The position numbers and the translations under genes were made by a program. From contig SLRE01000230.1 in assembly GCA_007131125.1 (NCBI GenBank), positions 1-8,779 of the forward strand: a stretch of DNA of 8,779 nucleotides, in the 5' to 3' direction. The notes under the pieces are model-generated. The model made no database searches. It saw only the letters and a program-made list of their open reading frames with translations, and had not been told where the DNA came from. This document shows, in pieces, positions 1 to 6,939 of this stretch. Origin of the DNA: Bacteroidales bacterium. Lineage in GTDB: Bacteria > Bacteroidota > Bacteroidia > Bacteroidales > UBA7960. Position 1 is the stretch's first letter. Each line of letters begins with the position of its first letter.

Positions 1-985
1 AAAGGGTGGATGCTTTGTTTTGCCAACCCCTCAGGTCGCTTCCCTGCGGCCAGATGAGCCCGTCTTCCTCAATTCCGTTTAGCCATGCATCTCTTTGCCA
101 GTCAAGAGAAACCCCGAAAATTTCAAAATTTTTCTTGTGATATTTTTCATACAGGGCCACCAGCCGGGGATTTTCCTGCCGGCAATAGGGGCACCAGGAA
201 GCCCAGAAGCTTACCAGCACATACTGTCCCCGGAAATCTTCCAGTGAAATTTCTTCTCCATCGGGGCTTTCCATGGAAAAATCCGTTGCCTTTTTTCCAA
301 CCGCAACCTGCATTAATTTTTCCGCCCGCTCGGCAAGACGTTGATAATAAGAATTATCTTTTAAGGAAGGGTCAAAAATTTCCAACAATGCTGTCATTTC
401 CTCTCCATCCATTCCGGGAGCAAGATAACGGGAGGCAAGGTAAACACCAACGCTTTGGTCGTAATGGTCCCGGACAAAGTTTTTCCTGGCTTTTTTCTTT
501 TTTTCTTCGGCATCATGGTAGCTTCTGGTCAGTTCAGCCACTTCTTCATCACGTTCCATAACCTCTGCCTGCAGTATCTTTTGCTGGATTTCCCTGATGT
601 TGTGGTCATGCAGGGCCATAAGCCGGTTGAATTCTTCCAGAATATCATGAGATTGCGAACCATGCACTTCATAATCAGAAGGCTGGTCAGGGTTAATAAA
701 AACCCCCATTTCCTCATTTTCCATAAAAACCATAAGGCGGGGTTCAAGGTCATCCACCCTTAAGAACATCACTTTCGGGTGGTCCAAACTGCCGGAGAAG
801 GAAAAACTACCACCGGCAATAACAGTGGAATCTACATTGACCATAACTCCATGTACCCTGTCCTGCAGGTATACCGTTCCTCCATCCAGGCCATCCACTT
901 GTCCCTGCAAATGAAAGTTATTCTCCTCTGCAGGCTGGCAAGCAGCGAATGCAAGGAGTAAAAGGTAAATCCGGAAGTTTTTCAT
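1..985 (-). CDS. TlpA-like thioredoxin lipoprotein (C-terminus outside window)
   Basis: This reading frame is open from an ATG at 985 to the left edge, giving 328 residues without a stop, so the C-terminus is missing. Residues 1-15 form a short lipoprotein signal peptide (KNFRIYLLLLAFAA) before Cys16. The following QPAEEN resembles the acidic export signal that sends Bacteroidota lipoproteins to the cell surface. Residues about 23-110 are beta-rich and resemble the DUF4369 domain common before Bacteroidota thioredoxins. Residues 110-180 are helical and highly charged. From about 228 a TlpA/AhpC-type thioredoxin fold begins, with the redox site WCPYC at 264-268 and FGVSLD further on. The likely role is thiol-disulfide exchange in the periplasm or at the outer membrane; the substrate is unknown. 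The start overlaps the stop of the upstream symporter gene as ATGA, so the two are probably co-translated. Family assignment is secure; surface exposure is inference, and Phe at lipobox position -3 is unusual. Confidence 0.88.
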   Translation of the reverse strand, partial: MKNFRIYLLLLAFAACQPAEENNFHLQGQVDGLDGGTVYLQDRVHGVMVNVDSTVIAGGSFSFSGSLDHPKVMFLRVDDLEPRLMVFMENEEMGVFINPDQPSDYEVHGSQSHDILEEFNRLMALHDHNIREIQQKILQAEVMERDEEVAELTRSYHDAEEKKKKARKNFVRDHYDQSVGVYLASRYLAPGMDGEEMTALLEIFDPSLKDNSYYQRLAERAEKLMQVAVGKKATDFSMESPDGEEISLEDFRGQYVLVSFWASWCPYCRQENPRLVALYEKYHKKNFEIFGVSLDWQRDAWLNGIEEDGLIWPQGSDLRGWQNKASTL

Positions 986-2493
986 TGGCTTTGGTTTTTT
1001 TCCCTTTTCAGGGAGTTAAAAATTTCAAAATTGTTTTCAGGTTGGCTGGTAAAAAGGCTTACCACAATAGTAACCAGGAAAGCGATGATAAAAGCCGGTA
1101 CGAGTTCATAAAGCCACTCCGCAAGAAAGCCCACCCGGTTCCAGATGATAACGGTTACCGCTCCGGAAAGCATGCCTGCTATTACACCGGTTCGGGTGGT
1201 TCTTTTCCAGTAAAGTGCAAGGATACTGGTGGGGCCAAAAGCCGCCCCCAGACCTGCCCAGGCAAACAGCACCAGCCAGAACACCAGTTTTTCTGCAACC
1301 AGCCCCAGGAGGAGCGCCAGGGCCACCAGTACCACAACAAAAAACCTGCTGAGAAACACCAGTCTTCTCTGGGACACTTCCAGGTCGCGTTTTATCAGCT
1401 TTTCATAAATATCGCGAACCAGGGCCGAAGCGGCCACCAAAAGCTGAGAATCGGCCGTAGACATGATGGCTGCAAAAATGGAAGCAATCACCACCCCAAA
1501 CATGATGGGATGCAGATGCTGATTGGCAAGAACGGGATAAATATTTTCCGGGTCGGCACCGGGAAGCAGGGAAACATCGGCAAAGTACATGCGCCCGACC
1601 ATTCCGGTGAAAAGCGCACCCAGAGCCATCAGAAAGTTGGCCGCTGTTCCGATAAATGCAACCCTTTTTAAGCGGTCGGGATTTTTTATGGACATGTACC
1701 GGGCAATAATATGAGGGTTTCCGGGAGAACCAAATCCGATACCTAGAAATCCGATAAGGGCACCAAAACTCAATGCCAGGGGATTGAAAAAGTTACCATC
1801 GCCGATGGTAATGGCCTGCTGATAGAAAACCCCAAAGCCACCCAAATGCATGATGGCGATGAAAGGAAGAACAAGAAGGGCAATCACCATAAAAAACCCT
1901 TGTATGGTATCGGTAAGACTTACCGCCAGAAAACCGCCTACCATGGTGTAAAATAAAATAATGCCGGTGGTAAGCAAAATACCCTGGGTCTCGGAAAGGT
2001 TAAAGCTGGAATGGAAGGCCTTACCCCCGGCAACAAACTGCGCAGATACATAGGCAATCATAAAAACAATAATGATTCCCACCACAACCGACCGCAGCAA
2101 CCCGCTATTGTCCTCAAACCGTTCTGAAAAAAAATCAGGAACCGTTATGCAGTCATATTTTTCGCTAAACCTCCTGATGCGCGGAGCATAAAAGAAAAAC
2201 AGGAAAAACTCCACCACGGTATATCCAAGTACGGCCCATAAGGCCGAAAAACCCATGGTAAAAGCCATTCCGGTAACTCCTAGCAACAACCAGGCACTGC
2301 GCCCGCTTACCACAGAGGACAAGGCCACCACAAGCATACCCATTTTGCGGCCTCCGATAAAAAAATTGGAAATTCCACGGGAGGAAAACCGGGCAGAATA
2401 AATACCGATAATAGTAATCAGCAAAAGGTAACCGATAAATGACCAAACGGCATACTGGTCTACCTCAAGGGCAATGGTTTGAACTTCTTCCAT
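982..2493 (-). CDS. PutP-like sodium:solute symporter (SSS family)
   Basis: A 503-residue membrane protein with about 13 hydrophobic helices, matching the sodium:solute symporter family and closest in pattern to the proline carrier PutP. Recognisable family blocks are the TM2 segment around residues 57-72 (ALSSVVSGRSAWLLLG), VPDFFSERF at 118-126, GGFLAVSLTDTIQGF at 186-200, GNPHIIARYM at 258-267 and the TM9 segment AAIMSTADSQLL at 341-352. In that last segment A342, S345 and T346 line up with the Na2-site residues Ala337, Ser340 and Thr341 of E. coli PutP. In TM2, however, Gly64 and Arg65 stand where PutP has Asp55 and Met56, while Ser66 matches Ser57. Substrate and coupling ion therefore cannot be assumed to be proline and sodium. 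The ATG at 2493 follows a clear promoter by 27 bases with no Shine-Dalgarno sequence. It is the first gene of a two-gene operon with the thioredoxin lipoprotein. Confidence 0.93.
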   Translation of the reverse strand: MEEVQTIALEVDQYAVWSFIGYLLLITIIGIYSARFSSRGISNFFIGGRKMGMLVVALSSVVSGRSAWLLLGVTGMAFTMGFSALWAVLGYTVVEFFLFFFYAPRIRRFSEKYDCITVPDFFSERFEDNSGLLRSVVVGIIIVFMIAYVSAQFVAGGKAFHSSFNLSETQGILLTTGIILFYTMVGGFLAVSLTDTIQGFFMVIALLVLPFIAIMHLGGFGVFYQQAITIGDGNFFNPLALSFGALIGFLGIGFGSPGNPHIIARYMSIKNPDRLKRVAFIGTAANFLMALGALFTGMVGRMYFADVSLLPGADPENIYPVLANQHLHPIMFGVVIASIFAAIMSTADSQLLVAASALVRDIYEKLIKRDLEVSQRRLVFLSRFFVVVLVALALLLGLVAEKLVFWLVLFAWAGLGAAFGPTSILALYWKRTTRTGVIAGMLSGAVTVIIWNRVGFLAEWLYELVPAFIIAFLVTIVVSLFTSQPENNFEIFNSLKREKNQSQ

Positions 2494-2520
2494 ACAAAGC
2501 AGTTTTTGTTAAACCATCAG

Positions 2521-2552
2521 CAAACCTAAGTTTTTTTTGAATAAAACTCAAA
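2521..2552 (-). promoter_or_regulatory. Bacteroidota-type promoter of the symporter-thioredoxin operon
   Basis: On the minus strand TTTG (2552-2549) is followed after 20 bases by TAGGTTTG (2528-2521), a full match to the Bacteroidota -33/-7 consensus TTTG-N19-21-TAnnTTTG. Transcription would begin near 2515, leaving a leader of about 20 bases before the ATG at 2493. The spacer is A/T-rich with an eight-base homopolymer. No operator is evident. Confidence 0.72.
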
Positions 2553-2617
2553 ACCAAAAACATCTTTTCCAAAAGGCTGTCTGCACATTGGAATTAATGG
2601 TTAAAAAGGGGAGGCCA

Positions 2618-5032
2618 TCAAAAAATCTCATCAATAATTCTCCGGAAAAATCCGCGTCTTTCCCTGCGGGGAGGTTTTTCTTCCTCTTTTTCGGGTTGGG
2701 TTCTGGTGTGAGGAGGGGGTTCATCTCTGCCTCCAAAAATGCGCTGAAGCCACGACCGGCGAGGCAATTCTTCCAGGTACATATTGCAGGCCATCAATTC
2801 TTTTAAAGCCGGCGGCAATTCACTGAAGCTGGAAGAGGTGTATTTGCGGGTCTGGGGGTCGCGGGATACCTCGAGCATAAATTCGCCCCACAAAGGAACT
2901 GCCGAGCCTGAAGCTGCAAAAGGCAGGGGATAGGCACGACTGAACGAAGGGTTTTCCAGGCCCACCCATACTCCCGTTATCAGGTCGGGTGTATATCCGA
3001 TGAACCAGCCGTCGCTGTTATATTGGGTGGTACCGGTTTTTCCGGCGACATCAATGGAAAGTCCGTACCGGTCTCTTAATGTTCTGGCGGTTCCGCTATC
3101 CACGGCACTTTTAAGCATTTCATTCATCAGCAGGGCTGTTTCGGGTTTAATAACCGATTGGGTTGGCAGGTGTGAAGGTGAACGGTATAAAGTATTGCCC
3201 TCCCGGTCTTCAATTTTCATCAGCCATCTGGGAGATGCAGGTTGCCCTTCATTGGCAAAAATGGAATAAGCTGCAGTCAGCTCAAGCAAAGAAATTTCTG
3301 CGGTACCTAACCCAAGAGAAGGCACTGCAGGCAGATGCCCCTTAATACCGGCTTCCCGGGCAAGCTGAATTACCGTATCAATGCCGGCTTTAGACAGGTA
3401 CCTGGCCGATACTGTGTTGACCGAATGGGCCAGGGCGCCCTGCATACTGAAATATCCCTCGTAATGTTGGTTGGCATTGGCAGGGGACCAATCCCCGTAG
3501 TCTTCAAACACCACAGGCTCATTGGAAACATAATCACAGGGTTCTATGCCATTTTCAAGGGCTGCAGCATACACAAAAGGCTTAAAAGCCGAACCTGCCT
3601 GCCTGGGCGACAATACCTGGTCGAACTGGAAGAAACGAAAATCATTTCCGCCAACCCAGGCCTTTACATGGCCAGTTGAAGGCTCAAGGGCAACCAGCCC
3701 GCTGTGCAATAGCTTCTGTGCCAGGAAAACCGAATCCAGGGGGGAAATATGCATCAGTTTCTCCTGTTCCCAGCCAAAAAAGGTCATCTCCCGGGTTTGG
3801 CTCAAAATTTCCATTATCTCTGTCCCTGATTTGCCGGAAGCCTTTAGAGCCTGGTACCTTTTGGTTCGCCGGAGTTGATTGGTTAGCAGTGCTTCAACCC
3901 TTGATTTGCCGGCAGTGCGGTAATGGATATCCACCTGGTTTTGCAGCTGCGTCATTTGCTTTGCTACAGCCTTTTCTGCTTTTAGCTGAAGTTGATAATC
4001 CAGGGTGGTGTATATTTTCAGACCGTCTTTATAAAGATTGTAATCGGTATTGTTGGCTTCATTGTATTGCTCAAGCCAGTCCCTTAACTCCAGGCGCAGC
4101 ATTTCGCGAAAGTATGGAGCCGGACCATGCAGGTGTGTAAGGGGAGCGTAGTTAAGCTCCAGGGGAAGGGCTCTGAGCGAATCGGCAAAATCATCCCCAA
4201 TAAAATCGTAATTCCTTAACTGGTCTATAACAGTATTCCTGCGGCTATTGGCCCGTTCGGGATGCAGCCGGGGGTTGAAGCTGGAAGTTGCTTTCAGCAT
4301 GCCTACCAGGGTTGCCGCTTCCTGACGGGAAAGTTCCATGGGAGATTTATCAAAAAACCGCTGGGAAGCCGCACTGATGCCGTATACGTTTTCGCCAAAA
4401 GGCACAGTATTTAAGTAAAGCAGCAGGATCTCATCCTTGGTATAGACCTTTTCAAGTCTGCCGGCAATTATTCCCTCCTTTAATTTCTCAATAACCAGTC
4501 CGATAAAACCACCATTTTCACGAGGAAAAAGGTTTTTGACCAATTGGCGGGTGATGGTACTTCCGCCTCCTGCTTCCGGCTGCCTCAATAAAATGTTTTT
4601 TACCAACACCCTCAGCATACTGCGGTAATCCGTTCCGCGATGGCTGTAAAAGCGAATATCTTCCGTGGCAAGCAATGCTTCCGTTACAAAAGGCGAGATT
4701 TCATCAAGGGAAACATGCGTACGGTCATAAATGTAATATTTACCCAGAAGCTCCCCTTCAAAGGCATATATTTCGGTGGAGGTGTGACTTTCAATGGCTT
4801 TGAGTTCACTTTCGGAAGGAAGCCTTCCAAAAACGCCCCATCGGACTCCAAAGTATAGTCCGCCAAAAACCATCCCTCCAGAAAAAATTACCAGCAATAA
4901 AATAACGGATATCACTTTAATGATTCTCCTGCCGCTGACTTTCCCGTTTATCAGGTCACTGAAAAACAACCTTAATTTGACTGGTATTTTAGATAAGCTT
5001 TCTTTGATGGCTTCAAAGATTTTAAATGACAA
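2618..5032 (-). CDS. Class A penicillin-binding protein (transglycosylase/transpeptidase)
   Basis: An 804-residue bifunctional peptidoglycan synthase of the PBP1A type, which polymerises lipid II and cross-links the peptide stems outside the inner membrane. Residues 1-37 are cytoplasmic and basic, and a single anchor helix lies at about 38-63. The GT51 transglycosylase follows: catalytic Glu124 in EDIRFYSHRG, GGGSTITRQLVKN at 155-167, and EKLKEGIIAGRLEK at 182-195. The transpeptidase carries the serine motif SAFK at 481-484, SVN at 537-539 and KTGT at 665-668, so all catalytic motifs are intact. The C-terminal tail, about 770-804, is proline-rich and strongly charged (EKEEEKPPRRERR), then ends in a short amphipathic stretch. 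The first plausible codon is TTG at 5032: no in-frame ATG exists between the upstream TAA (5053-5051) and residue 54, which lies inside the anchor helix. It lies between the transporter gene and the symporter promoter and appears to be a single-gene unit. Confidence 0.95.
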   Translation of the reverse strand: MSFKIFEAIKESLSKIPVKLRLFFSDLINGKVSGRRIIKVISVILLLVIFSGGMVFGGLYFGVRWGVFGRLPSESELKAIESHTSTEIYAFEGELLGKYYIYDRTHVSLDEISPFVTEALLATEDIRFYSHRGTDYRSMLRVLVKNILLRQPEAGGGSTITRQLVKNLFPRENGGFIGLVIEKLKEGIIAGRLEKVYTKDEILLLYLNTVPFGENVYGISAASQRFFDKSPMELSRQEAATLVGMLKATSSFNPRLHPERANSRRNTVIDQLRNYDFIGDDFADSLRALPLELNYAPLTHLHGPAPYFREMLRLELRDWLEQYNEANNTDYNLYKDGLKIYTTLDYQLQLKAEKAVAKQMTQLQNQVDIHYRTAGKSRVEALLTNQLRRTKRYQALKASGKSGTEIMEILSQTREMTFFGWEQEKLMHISPLDSVFLAQKLLHSGLVALEPSTGHVKAWVGGNDFRFFQFDQVLSPRQAGSAFKPFVYAAALENGIEPCDYVSNEPVVFEDYGDWSPANANQHYEGYFSMQGALAHSVNTVSARYLSKAGIDTVIQLAREAGIKGHLPAVPSLGLGTAEISLLELTAAYSIFANEGQPASPRWLMKIEDREGNTLYRSPSHLPTQSVIKPETALLMNEMLKSAVDSGTARTLRDRYGLSIDVAGKTGTTQYNSDGWFIGYTPDLITGVWVGLENPSFSRAYPLPFAASGSAVPLWGEFMLEVSRDPQTRKYTSSSFSELPPALKELMACNMYLEELPRRSWLQRIFGGRDEPPPHTRTQPEKEEEKPPRRERRGFFRRIIDEIF

Positions 5033-5071
5033 AAAAATGGTATGATAAAATTATTGGAAAAATCCCGCTTT

Positions 5072-5087
5072 TTATCAATCATGATAA
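5072..5087. repeat. Inverted repeat upstream of the penicillin-binding protein gene
   Basis: TTATCA and TGATAA are perfect 6-base arms around a 4-base centre (ATCA), lying 40 to 55 bases before the TTG start of the penicillin-binding protein gene. The placement would suit a regulator site, but the arms are short and A/T-rich, so a chance match is quite possible. I see no convincing -33/-7 promoter in the gap 5033-5154. Confidence 0.3.
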
Positions 5088-5154
5088 TTATTACTAACGG
5101 GGAAAAAAAGTTTCAAATTGTCTCTTGTCCTGATAAAATTGACCTTTCGCTGAT

Positions 5155-6045
5155 TTAAACAAAGAAAAGCCCGACTCCGCAAACACTGATTACAGCCCCT
5201 GCCACCTCTTTCCATGAAACGCTTTGTTTAAAAAATATCATGGTTGGAGGGATAATAAGAATAGGGGTGATGGCCATGATGGTAGATGCAATGCCGGTTG
5301 CCGTATTTTGAACGGCAATAAGGGAGGATGAAACGCCCAGAAACGGGCCAAAGGTAGCACCCAGCAACATCAGTCCCATGGCGGGACGGTTCCCGGTAGC
5401 TTTTTTCACGGCAAGCCACCGTCTGAAAAAGCTAATGAGTATTGCAAATCCGATTATCCCCGCCATGACCCTTATTTGTGTGGCCGAAAACGGGTCGTAA
5501 TCCTGCATTCCAAACTTACTCAATACAAGGCCCACTGCCTGACCGGCCGCTCCCCCCAGTGCAAACAACAATCCTTTAAGTGGTATCTTGTCTGCCGGCA
5601 GGGCTTTACCGGAATGTTTGTGAAATATCACCAGGGCAATACCCGAGATGGTAAGGGTCATTCCGGCAATGTTAAGCCAGGTAAGGATTTCTCCCATCAA
5701 CAGCCAGCCGGTAAAGGCAGCGATGGGAGGGACCAGGGTCATCACCAGCATGGAAAGGCGTGAACCAATAACCGTGAAGGCTTTGAACAAAAACAAATCC
5801 CCTATTACAAATCCTACAAGACCCGACAGAATCAGCCAAAACCATTGATAAGAAGTAGCATCAAAGGGAAGGAACATGCCACGCCGCAACCAGGAAAATA
5901 TTCCAAGCAGCAGCAGGGCCATCACCAGACGGATAAAATTAACGGATACACTTCCTACCTTGCGGCTGGCCGACTCAAATGACAAGGCGGTTACTGTCCA
6001 GCACATTGCGGTGAACAAAGCAGCCAGCTCTCCTGTGTATGCCAT
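5155..6045 (-). CDS. EamA/DMT-family transporter, 10 helices
   Basis: A 296-residue inner-membrane protein built of two similar halves of about five helices each, the EamA repeat arrangement of the drug/metabolite transporter superfamily. The first half runs from about 3 to 139 and includes GDLFLFKAFTVIGSRLSMLV (81-100), the family's typical helix 3-4 region, then LVPPIAAFTGWLLMGE. The second half starts at about 154 with the GLLFALGGAAGQAVGLVLSK stretch and ends with ITPILIIPPTMIFFKQSVSWKEVAGAVIS, the conserved helix 9-10 pattern. Length is normal for the family, and the protein ends directly after helix 10. Substrates in this family vary widely (metabolites, amino acids, purines), and nothing nearby indicates which one applies. 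The ATG at 6045 follows its own promoter; there is no Shine-Dalgarno sequence. Confidence 0.9.
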   Translation of the reverse strand: MAYTGELAALFTAMCWTVTALSFESASRKVGSVSVNFIRLVMALLLLGIFSWLRRGMFLPFDATSYQWFWLILSGLVGFVIGDLFLFKAFTVIGSRLSMLVMTLVPPIAAFTGWLLMGEILTWLNIAGMTLTISGIALVIFHKHSGKALPADKIPLKGLLFALGGAAGQAVGLVLSKFGMQDYDPFSATQIRVMAGIIGFAILISFFRRWLAVKKATGNRPAMGLMLLGATFGPFLGVSSSLIAVQNTATGIASTIMAITPILIIPPTMIFFKQSVSWKEVAGAVISVCGVGLFFV

Positions 6046-6071
6046 GGTATGATTATTTAATAAAGAAGGGG

Positions 6072-6104
6072 CAAAGATAGGATTTTAACGAGCATATAAA
6101 ACAA
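6072..6104 (-). promoter_or_regulatory. Bacteroidota-type promoter of the EamA transporter gene
   Basis: On the minus strand TTG (6104-6102) is followed after 22 bases by TATCTTTG (6079-6072), a perfect TAnnTTTG -7 element. The spacing is slightly longer than usual. The start codon at 6045 lies 26 bases downstream, so the leader would be about 20 bases. This suggests the transporter is transcribed separately from the RQC-HRDC gene before it. Confidence 0.65.
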
Positions 6105-6174
6105 GAAAAAATCCTGCCTGCAACACAGAAAAAAAGTTAACGGTAATTGTGAGGGAGGGTTTGTAGCTTATGAT

Positions 6175-6813
6175 TTAAGCCCCTTTTTCGCGGGTAACAA
6201 ATTGACGGACCACGTAAAGGAATTGCCTGCTGTAGTTTTCCATGAATTTTTTCCCAACCCCTTTGATTTTTTCAAGGTCTTCGGGCTCCATGGGCTTTTT
6301 AATACAAATATTGCGTAGGGTCATATCGCTGCAAACCATAAACGCCGGAATATCGTTTTCTTCGGCCAGTTGCCGGCGGGTAAGCTTTAACTTGTAAAAA
6401 AGGTCCTGGTCATCTTCTGATAACTCCGGAATATCTTTATCCATCAGCACATCCAACAGAACAAATTCTGTTTTCCCTTTTCCATCAAGGTATTCTTTTC
6501 CTTTTGGTGCAAGTTTTAAAACAGAACCTTCTGCCTGTTCTTTGTTCAGTTTTTCAACGGTCATCATTTCCTGATTTATCAAAATGTCGATAATATCGGA
6601 AAGCTGGTCTCGGGTGTAGCCCGGCAATACAGAAAAAGTCTCCAGTTTGTTCAACTCATGGTTGATAACAAAAGAAGACTTGTTGCCTTTAAGGATGTCA
6701 ATAGTTCTTTTCAGACCCATGGGAAAGGGGAGTTCATGGATGCAATACAAAACCAGGCGGGCTATGGTTTTTTCATATTCGGACAAAAGGTCTTCAATAA
6801 GGCTTTTTTTCAT
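6175..6813 (-). CDS. RQC-HRDC domain protein (RecQ C-terminus without helicase)
   Basis: A 212-residue protein that matches only the C-terminal half of RecQ helicases. Residues about 17-112 match the RQC winged helix: ARLVLYCIHEL, then TIDILKGNKS (compare VIRGANNQ in E. coli RecQ), the helix DQLSDIIDILINQEMM, and SVLKLAPKGKEYLDGK in the beta-wing position. Residues about 134-207 match HRDC: DLFYKLKLTRRQLAEENDIPAFMVCSD, TLRNICIKKPM and LEKIKGVGKKFMENY. There are no helicase motifs and no zinc-binding cysteine cluster, so it cannot unwind DNA alone. It probably binds DNA, perhaps with a full-length RecQ or another enzyme. I choose the ATG at 6813 because the protein then begins MKKSLIEDLL; a TTG at 6852 would add 13 residues with no domain value. 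A weak -7-like TAATTTTA lies at 6869-6862. The gene stands 127 bases after the Memo gene, so it could be in the same transcript. Confidence 0.85.
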   Translation of the reverse strand: MKKSLIEDLLSEYEKTIARLVLYCIHELPFPMGLKRTIDILKGNKSSFVINHELNKLETFSVLPGYTRDQLSDIIDILINQEMMTVEKLNKEQAEGSVLKLAPKGKEYLDGKGKTEFVLLDVLMDKDIPELSEDDQDLFYKLKLTRRQLAEENDIPAFMVCSDMTLRNICIKKPMEPEDLEKIKGVGKKFMENYSRQFLYVVRQFVTREKGA

Positions 6814-6904
6814 ATATGAATAATTGGATGATGAATCCGGCAGAATGGCCAATAATTGAAGTAAAATTAGGAAAAAATACTGATTTATAAAAAACTACGG
6901 GAAG

Positions 6905-6916
6905 GCTTAGTTAAGC
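6905..6916. repeat. Small inverted repeat between Memo and RQC-HRDC genes
   Basis: GCTTA and TAAGC are perfect arms around a 2-base centre, nested inside a looser pair of CGGGA (6898-6902) and TCCCG (6934-6938). It lies just after the stop codon of the Memo gene. There is no T-tract on the minus strand after the stem, so it is not a standard terminator, though it might form a weak transcript-end structure. Confidence 0.25.
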
Positions 6917-6939
6917 TTATAGTTATTATAAAATCCCGT

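Noticed and set aside
85..763. Plus-strand frames opposite the left-edge gene
   Set aside because: The minus strand here encodes a clear thioredoxin lipoprotein with WCPYC; the plus-strand frames overlap it completely and look random.
949..1671. 240-codon open frame on the plus strand opposite the symporter
   Set aside because: It lies entirely antisense to a well-recognised SSS transporter, is rich in Lys, His, Gln and Gly as expected of the complement of a hydrophobic gene, and shows no domain or promoter.
3335..4140. Overlapping plus-strand frames opposite the penicillin-binding protein gene
   Set aside because: They are shadows of a gene with intact GT51 and transpeptidase motifs; their products have no recognisable motif.
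6814..6852. TTG start 13 codons upstream for the RQC-HRDC protein
   Set aside because: An ATG at 6813 gives a natural N-terminus, and the extra residues (AILPDSSSNYSY) add no domain sequence and run through A/T-rich leader.
6814..6939. RQC-HRDC gene as a frameshifted remnant of a full recQ
   Set aside because: The 5' flank is a short A/T-rich gap and then the intact Memo gene; no helicase motif or zinc cysteine cluster is seen in any frame.
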